Assembly: GCA_020724545.1 (NCBI GenBank)
Contig: DYGR01000023.1
Span: 1 to 45,897, forward strand
Reading direction: 5' to 3'
Length of the DNA: 45,897 bases
Source of the DNA: Candidatus Methanoperedens nitratireducens
GTDB lineage: Archaea; Halobacteriota; Methanosarcinia; Methanosarcinales; Methanoperedenaceae
Under the pieces are notes generated by a model. It was not told the origin of the DNA, did no database searches, and saw only the letters and a program-made list of their open reading frames with translations. Position numbers and translations under genes: made by a program. This document shows positions 6,658 through 16,840 of this stretch, piece after piece; position 1 is the first letter of the stretch, and each line of letters opens with the position of its first letter.

Positions 6658-7818
6658 ATGGATACTCTTAGAATAGCTTTTTTCTGCTGGGAATCTCTCT
6701 ATTCAGTGAGAGTTGGTGGACTTGCGGCAGCAGCTACACATCTTGCCGAAAGCCTGGCAAAAGATCACGAGGTACATTTTTTTACACCGGCTATAGATGG
6801 TCATGCAAAGATGGCAGAGATAAACGGGGTCTCTTATCACAGGTGCCATCCTTCAGGCGGGAATATAGTTGAGTACTGTAAAAACATGAGCCTTGAGATG
6901 GTTGAGGATTATATGCAGGAGGAGAAAAACGGAAGCTTCGATATCCTCCATTTCCACGACTGGCATATAACCGAAGCATTGCACTCACTCAGGGATAGAT
7001 CAACGGTTTTAACTTTTCACTCAACCGAGTACGGAAGAAGCGGGAATACATTCGGGAACTGGTGGGAGTTTAAAGAGATATCAGACAAAGAATGGTATGC
7101 AGGGCTTATGAGCAGAAAGGTTACAACAGTTTCACATGCGCTTAGAGATGAAGTGAAGCATCTCTATGATATTCCTGACTGGAAAATAGATGCCGTGCCT
7201 AACGGCATACATCCCGGGGCTTTTTACAGGGATGTTGATAAGGAGGAAGTGAAGAAGGAGTACGGCATACCTCCCCATGTACCTGTTATACTCTTTGTTG
7301 GCAGGCTTACCTATCAAAAGGGGCCTGATATTTTGCTTGATGCAGTTCCAGAAGTTTTGAAACACCAGTCTGATACAAGGTTCATCTTTGCCGGTGATGG
7401 GGATATGCGCAGTCATCTCAAGAGCAGGATAACAGGGCTTAACGGCACTGCAAAATTTCCTGGTTATTTATCGGATGATGAGTTTGTAAGAATACTCAAT
7501 GCCTGTGATATTCTTGTAATTCCAAGCAGGAACGAGCCGTTCGGACTTGTCCTGCTTGAGGCATGGAGCGCCAGGAAGTGTGCTGTAGCTACAGATGTTG
7601 GCGGGCTTTCAGAGAATATTGACAACTATGTTAATGGAGTTAAGGTGCCTGTAGATCCTGGTTCAATTGCCGTGGGAATTAACCATGTACTGGATTACCC
7701 ATCTACTATGCAGGATATGGGCAGAAAAGGCAGGGAGAAACTTGAGAAGGAATTCCGCTGGGATGTTATTTCCAAAAAAATGCTTAAGGTCTATTCAACT
7801 GTATCAGATTATGCTTAA
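6658..7818 (+). CDS. GT4-family glycogen synthase / glucan glucosyltransferase
   Basis: The 386-residue retaining glycosyltransferase of family GT4 would extend an alpha-1,4-glucan from a nucleotide sugar. The N-terminal Rossmann domain has the glycine loop at about 20-21 (VGGLAAAATHLA) and FHDWH (99-103). The C-terminal domain has PNGIHPG (181-187), FVGRLTYQKG (213-222) and the EX7E donor-site motif with Glu293 and Glu301 (EPFGLVLLEAW). It is shorter than bacterial GlgA (about 475, GT5) and closer to archaeal GT4 synthases. ATG 6658 follows GTTAGGGAG. It leads a six-gene operon with branching enzyme, so glycogen synthase is more likely than a lipid or S-layer glycosyltransferase. Donor specificity (ADP- or UDP-glucose) cannot be read from the sequence. 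Confidence 0.8.
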   Translation: MDTLRIAFFCWESLYSVRVGGLAAAATHLAESLAKDHEVHFFTPAIDGHAKMAEINGVSYHRCHPSGGNIVEYCKNMSLEMVEDYMQEEKNGSFDILHFHDWHITEALHSLRDRSTVLTFHSTEYGRSGNTFGNWWEFKEISDKEWYAGLMSRKVTTVSHALRDEVKHLYDIPDWKIDAVPNGIHPGAFYRDVDKEEVKKEYGIPPHVPVILFVGRLTYQKGPDILLDAVPEVLKHQSDTRFIFAGDGDMRSHLKSRITGLNGTAKFPGYLSDDEFVRILNACDILVIPSRNEPFGLVLLEAWSARKCAVATDVGGLSENIDNYVNGVKVPVDPGSIAVGINHVLDYPSTMQDMGRKGREKLEKEFRWDVISKKMLKVYSTVSDYA

Positions 7819-7848
7819 AGCCAGTGGCTTTCCTGCGGGGAGATAGAG

Positions 7849-9759
7849 ATGGGAGAGGTAATATACGATGTAAGCAGGTTCACAGATTACGATATCTACC
7901 TTTTCAGAGAAGGGAATCACTTAAGACTTCATGAGAAATTGGGCTCCCACGGCATGACCGTAGATGGGATCGATGGTACCTATTTTGCGGTCTGGGCTCC
8001 CGATGCACAGAATGTATCTGTCATAGGGGATTTCAATGGATGGGGTCCTGATTCTCATCATTTAAGGTTAAAAGATAATGCCTGCGGAATCTGGGAAGGA
8101 TTTATCTCCACTGCCAGCAGGGGTGCGCACTACAAGTATCACATAGCCTCTAAGTACAACAGTTATAGAGTTGATAAAGGTGATCCATTTGCCTTCTATT
8201 GCGAGACCCCGCCGCAGACCGCCTCCATTGTATGGGATTTAGGTTATGAGTGGAACGATGCAGAATGGATGGAAAAGCGCCAGAGATATAATTCACTTAA
8301 CTCACCTTTTGCGATATATGAGGTTCATCTCGGATCATGGAGGCGTGTACCTGAGGAGAACAATCGCTCTCTTACCTACAGGGAGATAGCTGAGCATCTT
8401 GCAGGGTACATAAAAGATACAGGGTTCACGCATGTTGAATTCCTGCCCCTGATGGAGCACCCTTTCTACGGCTCCTGGGGTTACCAGACATCCCAGTACT
8501 TTGCACCCACGAGCAGGTATGGCACACCCCAGGATCTTATGTATCTGATTGACTACCTTCACCAGCATGATATTGGCGTGATCATGGACTGGGTTCCCTC
8601 CCACTTTCCTGGCGATGAGCACGGGCTTGTCTATTTTGACGGCACATATCTCTACGAGCACGCCGATACCAGGAAGGGATTTCATCCTGACTGGAACAGC
8701 TATATCTTCAATTACGGTCGAAACGAGGTGCGTGGCTTTCTTATCAGCAGTGCGCTCTTCTGGCTTGAGAATTACCACATCGATGCGCTCAGGATCGATG
8801 CTGTGGCTTCTATGCTTTACCTTGATTATTCCAGAACGCATGGAGAGTGGATTCCCAACGGGCACGGAGGCAGGGAGAACCTTGAGGCAGTAGATTTCAT
8901 ACGCAGGCTAAACAGGGCAGCTTATGAGAAACACCAGATCCAGACAATAGCCGAGGAATCAACTGCATGGCCCATGGTTACAAGACCCACGTTCACAGGA
9001 GGTCTTGGTTTTGGCATGAAGTGGAACATGGGCTGGATGCATGATATGCTTGAGTACCTATCAAAAGACCCCATCTACCGCAAGTACCATCACAACAATC
9101 TCACGTTCAGCATATGGTATGCCTTCACAGAGAACTTTGTACTTCCGCTCTCTCACGATGAGGTTGTCTATGGAAAAGGTTCACTCATTGGTAAAATGCC
9201 AGGGGATGACTGGCAGAAGTTCGCCAATCTCCGCCTTCTTCTCGGCTACATGTATGCGCATCCGGGCAAGAAGCTATTGTTCATGGGAGGGGAGTTCGGG
9301 CAGTGGCGGGAGTGGAACCACGATGAGAGCCTGAACTGGCATCTTCTTCAGTATACACCGCACCAGCAGATCAGGCGATGGGTTGGGGAGTTAAACCACT
9401 TCTACAGAAAAGAGCCTTCTTTGCATGAACTGGATTTTGAGGCCGGAGGGTTTGAATGGATCGATTGCAATGACTGGGAACACAGCGTTATCAGCTTTAT
9501 CAGGAAGGGAAAGTCCAGTGATATTATGCTGGCAGTCTGTAATTTCACACCTGTTCCACGGTATAACTACAGGATTGGAGTTCCCGCAGGCGGCTTCTGG
9601 AAGGAGGTTCTGAACAGCGATGCCCAGGAATACGGTGGAACAGGTCACGGTAACTTCGGCGGGGTTGAAGCAGAGCCGATCCCTTTTCATGGAAGGCATC
9701 ATTCCCTCTCTTTAACCCTGCCGCCGCTTGGGATTATCTTCTTCAAAAAAGAGGCATGA
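7849..9759 (+). CDS. glgB: 1,4-alpha-glucan branching enzyme
   Basis: The 636-residue GH13 subfamily 9 enzyme introduces alpha-1,6 branches into glycogen. An N-terminal CBM48 module contains GTYFAVWAPDAQNVSVIGDFN. The catalytic barrel shows HPFYGSWGYQ, DWVPSHFP, the nucleophile Asp317 in LRIDAVASMLYLDY, the acid/base Glu in IAEESTAWP (about 369-370) and the third acid Asp437 in LSHDEVVYGKGSL. The all-beta C-terminal domain begins about residue 530. Length is normal for a GlgB with one N-terminal module. It starts 30 bases after the synthase and is followed by treZ within 2 bases, which supports one operon. Confidence 0.93.
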   Translation: MGEVIYDVSRFTDYDIYLFREGNHLRLHEKLGSHGMTVDGIDGTYFAVWAPDAQNVSVIGDFNGWGPDSHHLRLKDNACGIWEGFISTASRGAHYKYHIASKYNSYRVDKGDPFAFYCETPPQTASIVWDLGYEWNDAEWMEKRQRYNSLNSPFAIYEVHLGSWRRVPEENNRSLTYREIAEHLAGYIKDTGFTHVEFLPLMEHPFYGSWGYQTSQYFAPTSRYGTPQDLMYLIDYLHQHDIGVIMDWVPSHFPGDEHGLVYFDGTYLYEHADTRKGFHPDWNSYIFNYGRNEVRGFLISSALFWLENYHIDALRIDAVASMLYLDYSRTHGEWIPNGHGGRENLEAVDFIRRLNRAAYEKHQIQTIAEESTAWPMVTRPTFTGGLGFGMKWNMGWMHDMLEYLSKDPIYRKYHHNNLTFSIWYAFTENFVLPLSHDEVVYGKGSLIGKMPGDDWQKFANLRLLLGYMYAHPGKKLLFMGGEFGQWREWNHDESLNWHLLQYTPHQQIRRWVGELNHFYRKEPSLHELDFEAGGFEWIDCNDWEHSVISFIRKGKSSDIMLAVCNFTPVPRYNYRIGVPAGGFWKEVLNSDAQEYGGTGHGNFGGVEAEPIPFHGRHHSLSLTLPPLGIIFFKKEA

Positions 9760-9760
9760 T

Positions 9761-11590
9761 ATGAGAATAGGAGCTCAGTACATGGGTAATGGAAGATGCG
9801 AGTTTACGCTGTGGGCACCCTTCTTAAAAAGCGCAGCAGTAAGAGCAGTCTCTCCTGATAAGCGCATTGTTCCCATGCACAGGGACAGGTGGGACTACTG
9901 GAGGATAACACTTGATTCGGTTTTTCCAGGGACACTCTATTTCTACAGGCTTGATGAGGCTCTTGATAGACCGGATCCAGCATCCAGCTCCCAGCCAGAG
10001 GGCGTGCATGGCCCCTCCCGGGTGGTGGACCACAGTGTTTTCAGGTGGAAGGATAAGGAATGGTCTGGCCTGACTCTGGAAAAGATGATTATATACGAAC
10101 TCCATGTGGGAACATTCACACCAGAGGGTACATTTGAGGACATCATACCCCGGCTTGAGGATCTGTGTGATCTTGGGATAAATGCCCTGGAGCTTATGCC
10201 TGTGGCTCAATTCCCGGGTGAGCGGAACTGGGGATACGATGGGGCTTATCCCTTTGCTGTACACAATTCCTACGGCGGCCCTGAGGGATTGAAGAAGCTC
10301 GTCGATGCCTGCCACAGGCGCGGTATGGCCGTAATCCTGGATGTTGTCTATAATCATATCGGGCCGGAGGGGAATTACTTTGATAACTTTGGCCCATACT
10401 TTACTGATAAGTATAGATCACTCTGGGGCGGGGTTATTAACTTCGATGAGGCCTGCAGCGATGATGTAAGGAACTTTTTTATTGAGAATGCCCTTCACTG
10501 GTTTGGGAACTACCATATAGATGTACTCCGGCTTGACGCTGTCCACGGGATATACGATATGGGCGCAAAGCACTTCCTGCAGGAACTTGCAGAAAGAACA
10601 GGAGAATTCTCAGAAAGGCATGGAAGAAAATACTATCTTGTGGCAGAGGGCTGTCTGGATGATACCAGGTACGTACGTCCCGGAGAACTGGGAGGCTATA
10701 GTATTGATGCCATGTGGTGTGATGACTTTCACCACAGCGTTCATGCACTGCTCGCAGGTGAAACCACGGGCTATAATCTTGATTTCGGCAGGATAGGACA
10801 TCTTGTGAAAGCTTTTAATGAAGGTTTCGTCTACTCCTGGCAGTACTCATCCAACAGAAAAAAACACATCGGAAGCTCTTCCAGAGATATTCCGGCACAT
10901 CAATTCATCGTATTCACTCAGAACCACGATGTTACAGGTAACCGGATGTTAGGTGAGAGACTGTCAAAGCTTGTATCCTTTGAGGCCCTTAAGCTGTCAG
11001 CAGGCGCTGTACTGCTCTCTCCATATATTCCGCTCCTCTTCATGGGGGAAGAATACGGGGAAGAATCGCCATTCCTTTACTTCATCAGCCACTCAGACCC
11101 TGACCTTGCAGCCGCTGTGCGGAAAGGACGAAAAGAAGATTTTCGGGAATTTAAATGGCACGGTGAACCTCCCGACCCTCAGAGTACAGAGACATTCTAT
11201 CGGTCAAAACTCAGATGGGATAAGAGAAAAGAGGGCAGGCACAGGACACTTCTTGGGTTTTACAAGAGACTAATCCAGCTTAGAGGGGAGATCCCTGCGC
11301 TCTCAAATCTCGATAAGAGAAGCCTTAATATCTCTGGCATGGAAGATGACAGGCTCATTTTTCTGCGGAGATGGCACCATGAGAGCCAGGTATTCTGCGC
11401 TATGAATTTCAACAGTAAAGACATGATCCTCCACACCGATCTCCCGGAAGGAGAATGGAAAAAGAGGATGGATTCCTCAGAAGAGGTATGGGAAGGTCCT
11501 GGCTCTTATATGCCTCCGAGTATCGAGTCAGGACAGGAATTGATTATAAGGCCGCTGAGTTTTGTGTTATATATCCGGGAGCCGATATGA
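9761..11590 (+). CDS. treZ: Malto-oligosyltrehalose trehalohydrolase
   Basis: TreZ (GH13 subfamily 10) releases trehalose from maltooligosyl-trehalose made by TreY. A CBM48-like N-terminus (CEFTLWAPFLKSAAVRAV) is followed by the barrel with ELHVGTFTPEGTFEDII, MPVAQFPGERNWGYDG, DVVYNHIGPEGNYF, nucleophile Asp259 in LRLDAVHGIYDM, acid/base Glu296 in VAEGCLDD and Asp390 in TQNHDVTGNR. NHIGPEGNY and the short AEG motif separate it from GlgB and GlgX. The 609-residue form from ATG 9761 is chosen because GAGG lies 7 bases upstream; an earlier TTG at 9728 would overlap glgB. Its stop overlaps the next start as ATGA. Confidence 0.92.
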   Translation: MRIGAQYMGNGRCEFTLWAPFLKSAAVRAVSPDKRIVPMHRDRWDYWRITLDSVFPGTLYFYRLDEALDRPDPASSSQPEGVHGPSRVVDHSVFRWKDKEWSGLTLEKMIIYELHVGTFTPEGTFEDIIPRLEDLCDLGINALELMPVAQFPGERNWGYDGAYPFAVHNSYGGPEGLKKLVDACHRRGMAVILDVVYNHIGPEGNYFDNFGPYFTDKYRSLWGGVINFDEACSDDVRNFFIENALHWFGNYHIDVLRLDAVHGIYDMGAKHFLQELAERTGEFSERHGRKYYLVAEGCLDDTRYVRPGELGGYSIDAMWCDDFHHSVHALLAGETTGYNLDFGRIGHLVKAFNEGFVYSWQYSSNRKKHIGSSSRDIPAHQFIVFTQNHDVTGNRMLGERLSKLVSFEALKLSAGAVLLSPYIPLLFMGEEYGEESPFLYFISHSDPDLAAAVRKGRKEDFREFKWHGEPPDPQSTETFYRSKLRWDKRKEGRHRTLLGFYKRLIQLRGEIPALSNLDKRSLNISGMEDDRLIFLRRWHHESQVFCAMNFNSKDMILHTDLPEGEWKKRMDSSEEVWEGPGSYMPPSIESGQELIIRPLSFVLYIREPI

Positions 11591-14013
11591 ACCGCTATAT
11601 CTGCATTCACGGCCATTTCTATCAGCCTCCAAGGGAGAATCCCTGGCTTGAAGAGGTTGAGATGCAGGATTCAGCATATCCCTACCATGACTGGAACGAG
11701 AGAATAACAGCAGAATGTTATGCTCCGAATGCCGCTTCCCGGATCCTTGATTCTGAGAAGAGGATCGTGGATATAGTCAATAACTATGCGAAAATAAGCT
11801 TTAATTTCGGGCCTACTCTTCTTTCCTGGATGCAGGTACATGCGCCCCGTACCTATCAGGCCATTATCGATGCAGACAGGGAGAGCCAGAAGAGGTTCTC
11901 AGGACACGGCTGTGCCATTGCCCAGGTCTACAACCACATGATCATGCCTCTTGCCGGTAGCAGGGACAAGCGCACCCAGGTAATCTGGGGGATAGCCGAC
12001 TTCGAGCACAGGTTCGAAAGAAAGCCTGAAGGTATGTGGGTTCCTGAGACCGCGGTTGATCTTGAGACGCTGGACATAATGGCCGAGCATGGGATAAAGT
12101 TCACCATTCTCGCACCACATCAGGCTAAACGAGTGAAGAAAATCGATGAGAAAAACTGGAAGAACGTAACTGGAGGAAGGATTGATCCAAAGGTGCCGTA
12201 TCTGTGCAGGCTTCCGTCAGGTCGGATAATCAACATTTTTTTCTATGACGGCCCGATCTCGCATGATATTGCCTTTGGCGGTCTTTTGAGCAATGGTGAG
12301 GCTTTTGCCAGAAGGCTGCTCGGAGCTTTCTCTCAGGAAGTTCAGGATAGACAGCCGCAGCTTGTCCATATTGCCACAGATGGGGAGTCCTACGGCCACC
12401 ACCACCGCTTTGGTGACATGACCCTGGCCTACTGCCTATATTATATAGAATCGAATAAACTTGCAGAGATCACCATATATGGTGAATACCTTGAGAAGCA
12501 CCCTCCTGTACATGAGGTTGAGATCATTGAGAATACATCCTGGAGCTGCGCCCATGGTATCGAGAGATGGAGAAGCAACTGCGGATGCAATGCAGGGCAT
12601 CCGGGCTGGTCCCAGGAATGGCGGCATGTGCTTCGTGAGGCCATGGACTGGCTCAGGGAGAGCTTAAAACAGATCTATGAAAAGGAGATGTCTCAATTTG
12701 TAAAAGATCCATGGCAGGCCAGGAATGACTACATCCAGGTAATCCTGGATCGGTCTTCACAGAACGTTGAGCGCTTCTTCTCAAATCATGCCGGGAAATT
12801 GTCAAAAGAAGAGAAAGCTGTGGTTCTCAGGCTCCTTGAGATGCAGCGCCATGCCATGCTCATGTACACCAGTTGCGGCTGGTTCTTTGATGAGAACTCT
12901 GGCATTGAGACCCAGCAGGTGATGCAGTATGCTGCCAGAGCAATTCAGCTTGCAAGAAATTTAAGCAGTGTAGATCTTGAGCCTTACTACCTCAGGATCC
13001 TTGAGAGAGCAGCAAGCAACATACAGGAGTTCAAAAACGGTGCAAAGGTCTACGAAATGCTTGTAAAGCCTGCAATCATCGATCTTCTCGGAGTTGGGGT
13101 ACATTACGCTGTATTTTCATTATTTGAGGAATGTCCCCAGACATTTAAGATCTACTGCTATACAGTCAGAGGCGACGCATGCGATATGAGTGTGGCCGGA
13201 AAACAGAGACTTGCCACCGGTATGGCACGCCTTGTATCCGATATCACATGGGAGGAGAGCGCAATAAGCTTTGCAGTTCTTCACCTCGGGGACCACAATG
13301 TAATAGGAGGTGTACATGAGCACGGAACAGATGAAGATTTCGTTAATATCAATCAGAAAATAAAAGACGCTTTTATGAAAAGCGATGTACCTGAAGTTAT
13401 TTCTTTAATGGATAAATACTTCGGGACTCATAACTACTCATTGCGCCACCTCTTCAGGGATGAGCAGAGAAAGATACTGGATCAGATTCTCAGGTCTGCG
13501 ATAGAAGATACAGAGAATTCCCTTCGCCAGATATACGGTTACTATTACCCTGTCATGAACTTCATGAATGATGTGCATGTTCCCCTCCCCGGAATCCTCA
13601 CCAGTATCGCAGGGTTCATACAGAATACAGATATCCGCCAGTTGCTTGAGAGTGAGGATTTTGATCCAGGAAGGCTTCAAAAATTGATTGAAGAGGTTAA
13701 ACGATGGCATGTTGATCTGGATAAGGGTACAATATGTCTTGCAGCAGGCAGGAAAATAAACTCTCTGATGGAAGAGCTGTCCCGATCCCCTGCTGATGCG
13801 TCTTTGCTTGAGACTGCAAGGATTACGCTTGAGATTCTGGGTGCTCTATCCCTGAAACTGAATCTCTGGGAAGCCCAGAATATATATTTCTCAATCGGAA
13901 AACAACTTTATAATGATATGCTGGACAGGGCAGAGAAAGGAGAACCTGATTCAAAGAGATGGGTTGAGCATTTCAATGGCCTTGGATATCATCTGGGGGT
14001 CAGGATCAAGTAA
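11587..14013 (+). CDS. GH57 glycoside hydrolase with DUF3536 domain
   Basis: The 808-residue protein starts at ATG 11587, which overlaps the treZ stop by four bases. The N-terminal half is a GH57 domain: motif 1 HGHFYQPP (8-15), motif 3 GMWVPETAVD with the likely nucleophile Glu154, and motif 4 ATDGESYGHHH with the likely acid/base Asp265. The C-terminal half matches DUF3536, which is usually found joined to this GH57 subgroup. GH57 enzymes act on alpha-1,4 or alpha-1,6 glucans (amylase, amylopullulanase, branching enzyme, glucanotransferase). In this operon a role in debranching or trimming glycogen is likely, since no GlgX, GlgP or pullulanase-type GH13 is visible. No signal peptide is seen, so it acts in the cytoplasm. 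Confidence 0.85.
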   Translation: MNRYICIHGHFYQPPRENPWLEEVEMQDSAYPYHDWNERITAECYAPNAASRILDSEKRIVDIVNNYAKISFNFGPTLLSWMQVHAPRTYQAIIDADRESQKRFSGHGCAIAQVYNHMIMPLAGSRDKRTQVIWGIADFEHRFERKPEGMWVPETAVDLETLDIMAEHGIKFTILAPHQAKRVKKIDEKNWKNVTGGRIDPKVPYLCRLPSGRIINIFFYDGPISHDIAFGGLLSNGEAFARRLLGAFSQEVQDRQPQLVHIATDGESYGHHHRFGDMTLAYCLYYIESNKLAEITIYGEYLEKHPPVHEVEIIENTSWSCAHGIERWRSNCGCNAGHPGWSQEWRHVLREAMDWLRESLKQIYEKEMSQFVKDPWQARNDYIQVILDRSSQNVERFFSNHAGKLSKEEKAVVLRLLEMQRHAMLMYTSCGWFFDENSGIETQQVMQYAARAIQLARNLSSVDLEPYYLRILERAASNIQEFKNGAKVYEMLVKPAIIDLLGVGVHYAVFSLFEECPQTFKIYCYTVRGDACDMSVAGKQRLATGMARLVSDITWEESAISFAVLHLGDHNVIGGVHEHGTDEDFVNINQKIKDAFMKSDVPEVISLMDKYFGTHNYSLRHLFRDEQRKILDQILRSAIEDTENSLRQIYGYYYPVMNFMNDVHVPLPGILTSIAGFIQNTDIRQLLESEDFDPGRLQKLIEEVKRWHVDLDKGTICLAAGRKINSLMEELSRSPADASLLETARITLEILGALSLKLNLWEAQNIYFSIGKQLYNDMLDRAEKGEPDSKRWVEHFNGLGYHLGVRIK

Positions 14014-16838
14014 TGCAGAACCAATTAATGCATATCCCGTCAGCAACCTGCAGGATCCAGTTCAATTCTTCCTTTGGCTTTGAGGCAGCCAAAAAAATAC
14101 TTCATTACCTTTACCTGCTTGGCATCTCAGATATATACGCCTCACCCATATCAAAAGCAAGAGAGGGAAGTACCCATTGCTACGATGTGGCTGACCCGAA
14201 TCAACTGAACCCTGAGCTTGGAGCAGTGGAAGAGTTTGAAGGGCTTGTAAGAGAACTTAAGAACCATGCAATGGGATGGCTTCAGGATATAGCCCCGAAC
14301 CATATGGCCTATAGCTACCAGAACCGGATGCTCATGGATATCCTGGAGAACGGCCAGCACTCCAGGTATTACAATTTCTTCGACATAGATTGGAATCATC
14401 ACTGCGAAGGTATGAGCGGAAGACTCCTTGCTCCTTTCCTGGGAAAATTATATTGTGAGTGCCTTGAGAACGGGGAGATTAAGTTAAGGTATGACCGGGA
14501 CGGCCTGATCATCAATTATTCCAGTCTTGGATTTCCTGTAAAGATAGAGTCGTATACCAGATTTCTAACATATGATCTTGATGGGCTAAAAAAGGTGCCT
14601 GGAGAGCACCACCCTGATCTCATGAAGATCAATGAGATCCTGGAGGCTCTCTATATCCTGAAAAACCTGCCGGCTGATGAAAAAGGAAGAGAGCGATATG
14701 AAAGAGTGACGTTTATAAAAAAAACGCTGTGGCAGCTCTATAAGGAAAGCCCAGAGATAAAGGGATTTATAGATAAGAACATAGAGACCTTCAACGGCGA
14801 GAGGGGAAATCCACAGAGTTTTAACCTGCTCGATACACTGCTCTCTGAGCAGTTGTTCAGGTTATCCTTCTGGAAGGTCGCAACTGAAGAGATAAACTAC
14901 AGGCGGTTTTTCAATATAAATGATCTGATATGCATGAAAATGGAAAATAAAAACGTTTTTGACCATGCGCATTCTCTCATTTTTAAACTTATTGAAGAGA
15001 AAAAAATAACCGGGTTGAGAATAGACCATATCGATGGACTGTACGATCCAGCAGAATACCTGAAAAGAGTAAGAGAGAGATCTGGTAATGTATACATGAC
15101 CGTTGAGAAGATCCTTGATCTTAAAGAGAAGCTTCCCTCTTCCTGGCCTGTACAGGGAACAACAGGTTATGATTTTTTGAATTACGTAAACGGGGTTTTC
15201 TGTAATGGGGAAAACAAGAGTAGATTTGACAGGATATACTCTGAATTTACTGGCTCAAGTACCCGGTATAAGGATATAGTATGTGAGAAAAAGAGGCTGA
15301 TACTTGAGAAGCACATGGCAGGTGATGTCGATAATCTTGCCCACCTTATAAAGAGAATATCAAGCAGGTATAGATACGGGAATGATATTACACAGTGTCG
15401 CATCAAAAGGGCCCTGGTTGAGATCATGGTGCATTTTCCAGTTTACAGGACATACATAAGCTGCAATGGTATGGGCGGTACGGACAGATCGAACATAAGG
15501 GAGGCTGTGGATAATGCAAAGAGGACAGACCCAGAACTTTTAAATGAATTTGATTTCATCGAGAGGTTGATCCTCACTGGATTCGGAAATGGAAATTACC
15601 CGGGCAAGGATGAGCGGAACCAGTGGATTCACTTCATCATGACGTTCCAGCAATTCACTGGACCGCTGATGGCAAAGGGATTTGAGGATACTGTGCTGTA
15701 CGTGTACGATAGACTTCTGTCTCTCAATGAGGTGGGCGGGAACCCGGACCAGTTCGGGATTTTATTAGAAGAATTCCACAAATTCAATATGAACAGGGCA
15801 AAGCTCTGGCCGCATTCAATAAATGCTACATCAACCCATGATACGAAAAGGGGTGAGGATGCCAGGGCAAGAATAAACGTTCTCTCTGAGATGCCTGATG
15901 AGTGGGAGATGAGAATCAAAGTATGGAGAAGGATGAATATAATAAAAAAGAGGACTTTGAATGGCGAAGAGATACCGGATAGAAACGATGAGTACTTCCT
16001 CTACCAGACCCTTATTGGCTCCCTTCCTTCTGATTATGTCAAATATCCTGCCTTTATGGAGAGGCTAAAGAACTACATCATAAAGGCTGCAAGGGAGGCC
16101 GGCATCCACACCTCATGGCTTAAGCAGAATCCAGAGTACGAAGGCGGCTTTATCTCATTCATAGAAGAGATTCTAAAGCCCACAGAGGAGAATCAGTTCC
16201 CGGGTGATTTCCTGCGATTCCAGAGAAAGGTAGCATACTACGGTATACACAACTCCCTCTCCCAGACGCTTATCAAGATAACCTCTCCAGGCATACCTGA
16301 TCTCTATCAAGGGACAGAGCTGTGGGATCTTAATTTCGTAGACCCTGATAACCGCCGCCCTGTTGACTTTGAAGAGAGGAAAACACTCCTGTGGGAAATA
16401 AGGGATAGAGTACAGATGGATATCTTAAACCTTATATCTGAGCTTCTATCCACGGCAGAAGATGGGAGGATCAAGCTCTTTTTGATATACAGGGCACTCG
16501 GAATAAGAAGGGAAAAAAAAGAGCTATTCCAGGAAGGGGATTATATTCCACTTAAGACGGGTGGAAGATATAAAGACCATATCATTGCCTTTGCAAGAGA
16601 TCATGGGAATGCATGGGCGGTTACTGTAGCTCCAAGATTCCTGACACCTCTTATAGATGAGGGGCAGTATCCCCTTGGCATTGAGGTATGGCATGATACC
16701 TGCATCTTTATTCCAGAAGGTGCCCCTTGTCTCTGGAAGGATGCCATCACCGCACAGACAATCAGAGGCGAGAAGACCCTCATGATAGGCGAGGTCTTAA
16801 GATACTTCCCTGCAGCCCTGCTCATGAGCGAGGGATAA
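14013..16838 (+). CDS. treY: Malto-oligosyltrehalose synthase
   Basis: TreY (GH13 subfamily 26) converts the reducing-end maltose unit of a glucan to a trehalose unit inside the chain. The 941-residue length is in the range of the family (700-950). Visible motifs are ATCRIQFNSSFGFEAAKKIL at the N-terminus, SPISKAREGSTHCYDV, DIAPNHMAYS, nucleophile Asp338 in LRIDHIDGLYDP, acid/base Glu365 in MTVEKIL, and Asp610 in TSTHDTKRGEDARARI, which is characteristic of TreY. PDLYQGTELWDLNFVDPDNR is the C-terminal signature. ATG at 14013 shares one base with the stop of the GH57 gene, indicating translational coupling. With treZ it forms the TreYZ route to trehalose. Confidence 0.93.
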   Translation: MQNQLMHIPSATCRIQFNSSFGFEAAKKILHYLYLLGISDIYASPISKAREGSTHCYDVADPNQLNPELGAVEEFEGLVRELKNHAMGWLQDIAPNHMAYSYQNRMLMDILENGQHSRYYNFFDIDWNHHCEGMSGRLLAPFLGKLYCECLENGEIKLRYDRDGLIINYSSLGFPVKIESYTRFLTYDLDGLKKVPGEHHPDLMKINEILEALYILKNLPADEKGRERYERVTFIKKTLWQLYKESPEIKGFIDKNIETFNGERGNPQSFNLLDTLLSEQLFRLSFWKVATEEINYRRFFNINDLICMKMENKNVFDHAHSLIFKLIEEKKITGLRIDHIDGLYDPAEYLKRVRERSGNVYMTVEKILDLKEKLPSSWPVQGTTGYDFLNYVNGVFCNGENKSRFDRIYSEFTGSSTRYKDIVCEKKRLILEKHMAGDVDNLAHLIKRISSRYRYGNDITQCRIKRALVEIMVHFPVYRTYISCNGMGGTDRSNIREAVDNAKRTDPELLNEFDFIERLILTGFGNGNYPGKDERNQWIHFIMTFQQFTGPLMAKGFEDTVLYVYDRLLSLNEVGGNPDQFGILLEEFHKFNMNRAKLWPHSINATSTHDTKRGEDARARINVLSEMPDEWEMRIKVWRRMNIIKKRTLNGEEIPDRNDEYFLYQTLIGSLPSDYVKYPAFMERLKNYIIKAAREAGIHTSWLKQNPEYEGGFISFIEEILKPTEENQFPGDFLRFQRKVAYYGIHNSLSQTLIKITSPGIPDLYQGTELWDLNFVDPDNRRPVDFEERKTLLWEIRDRVQMDILNLISELLSTAEDGRIKLFLIYRALGIRREKKELFQEGDYIPLKTGGRYKDHIIAFARDHGNAWAVTVAPRFLTPLIDEGQYPLGIEVWHDTCIFIPEGAPCLWKDAITAQTIRGEKTLMIGEVLRYFPAALLMSEG

Positions 16839-16840
16839 GG

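Noticed and set aside
8335-8865. 176-codon minus-strand frame inside glgB
   Set aside because: The plus-strand frame carries the catalytic GH13 motifs; the reverse frame is a shadow with no recognisable domain.
9824-10357. 177-codon minus-strand frame inside treZ
   Set aside because: It lies opposite conserved GH13 motifs and shows no protein-like features.
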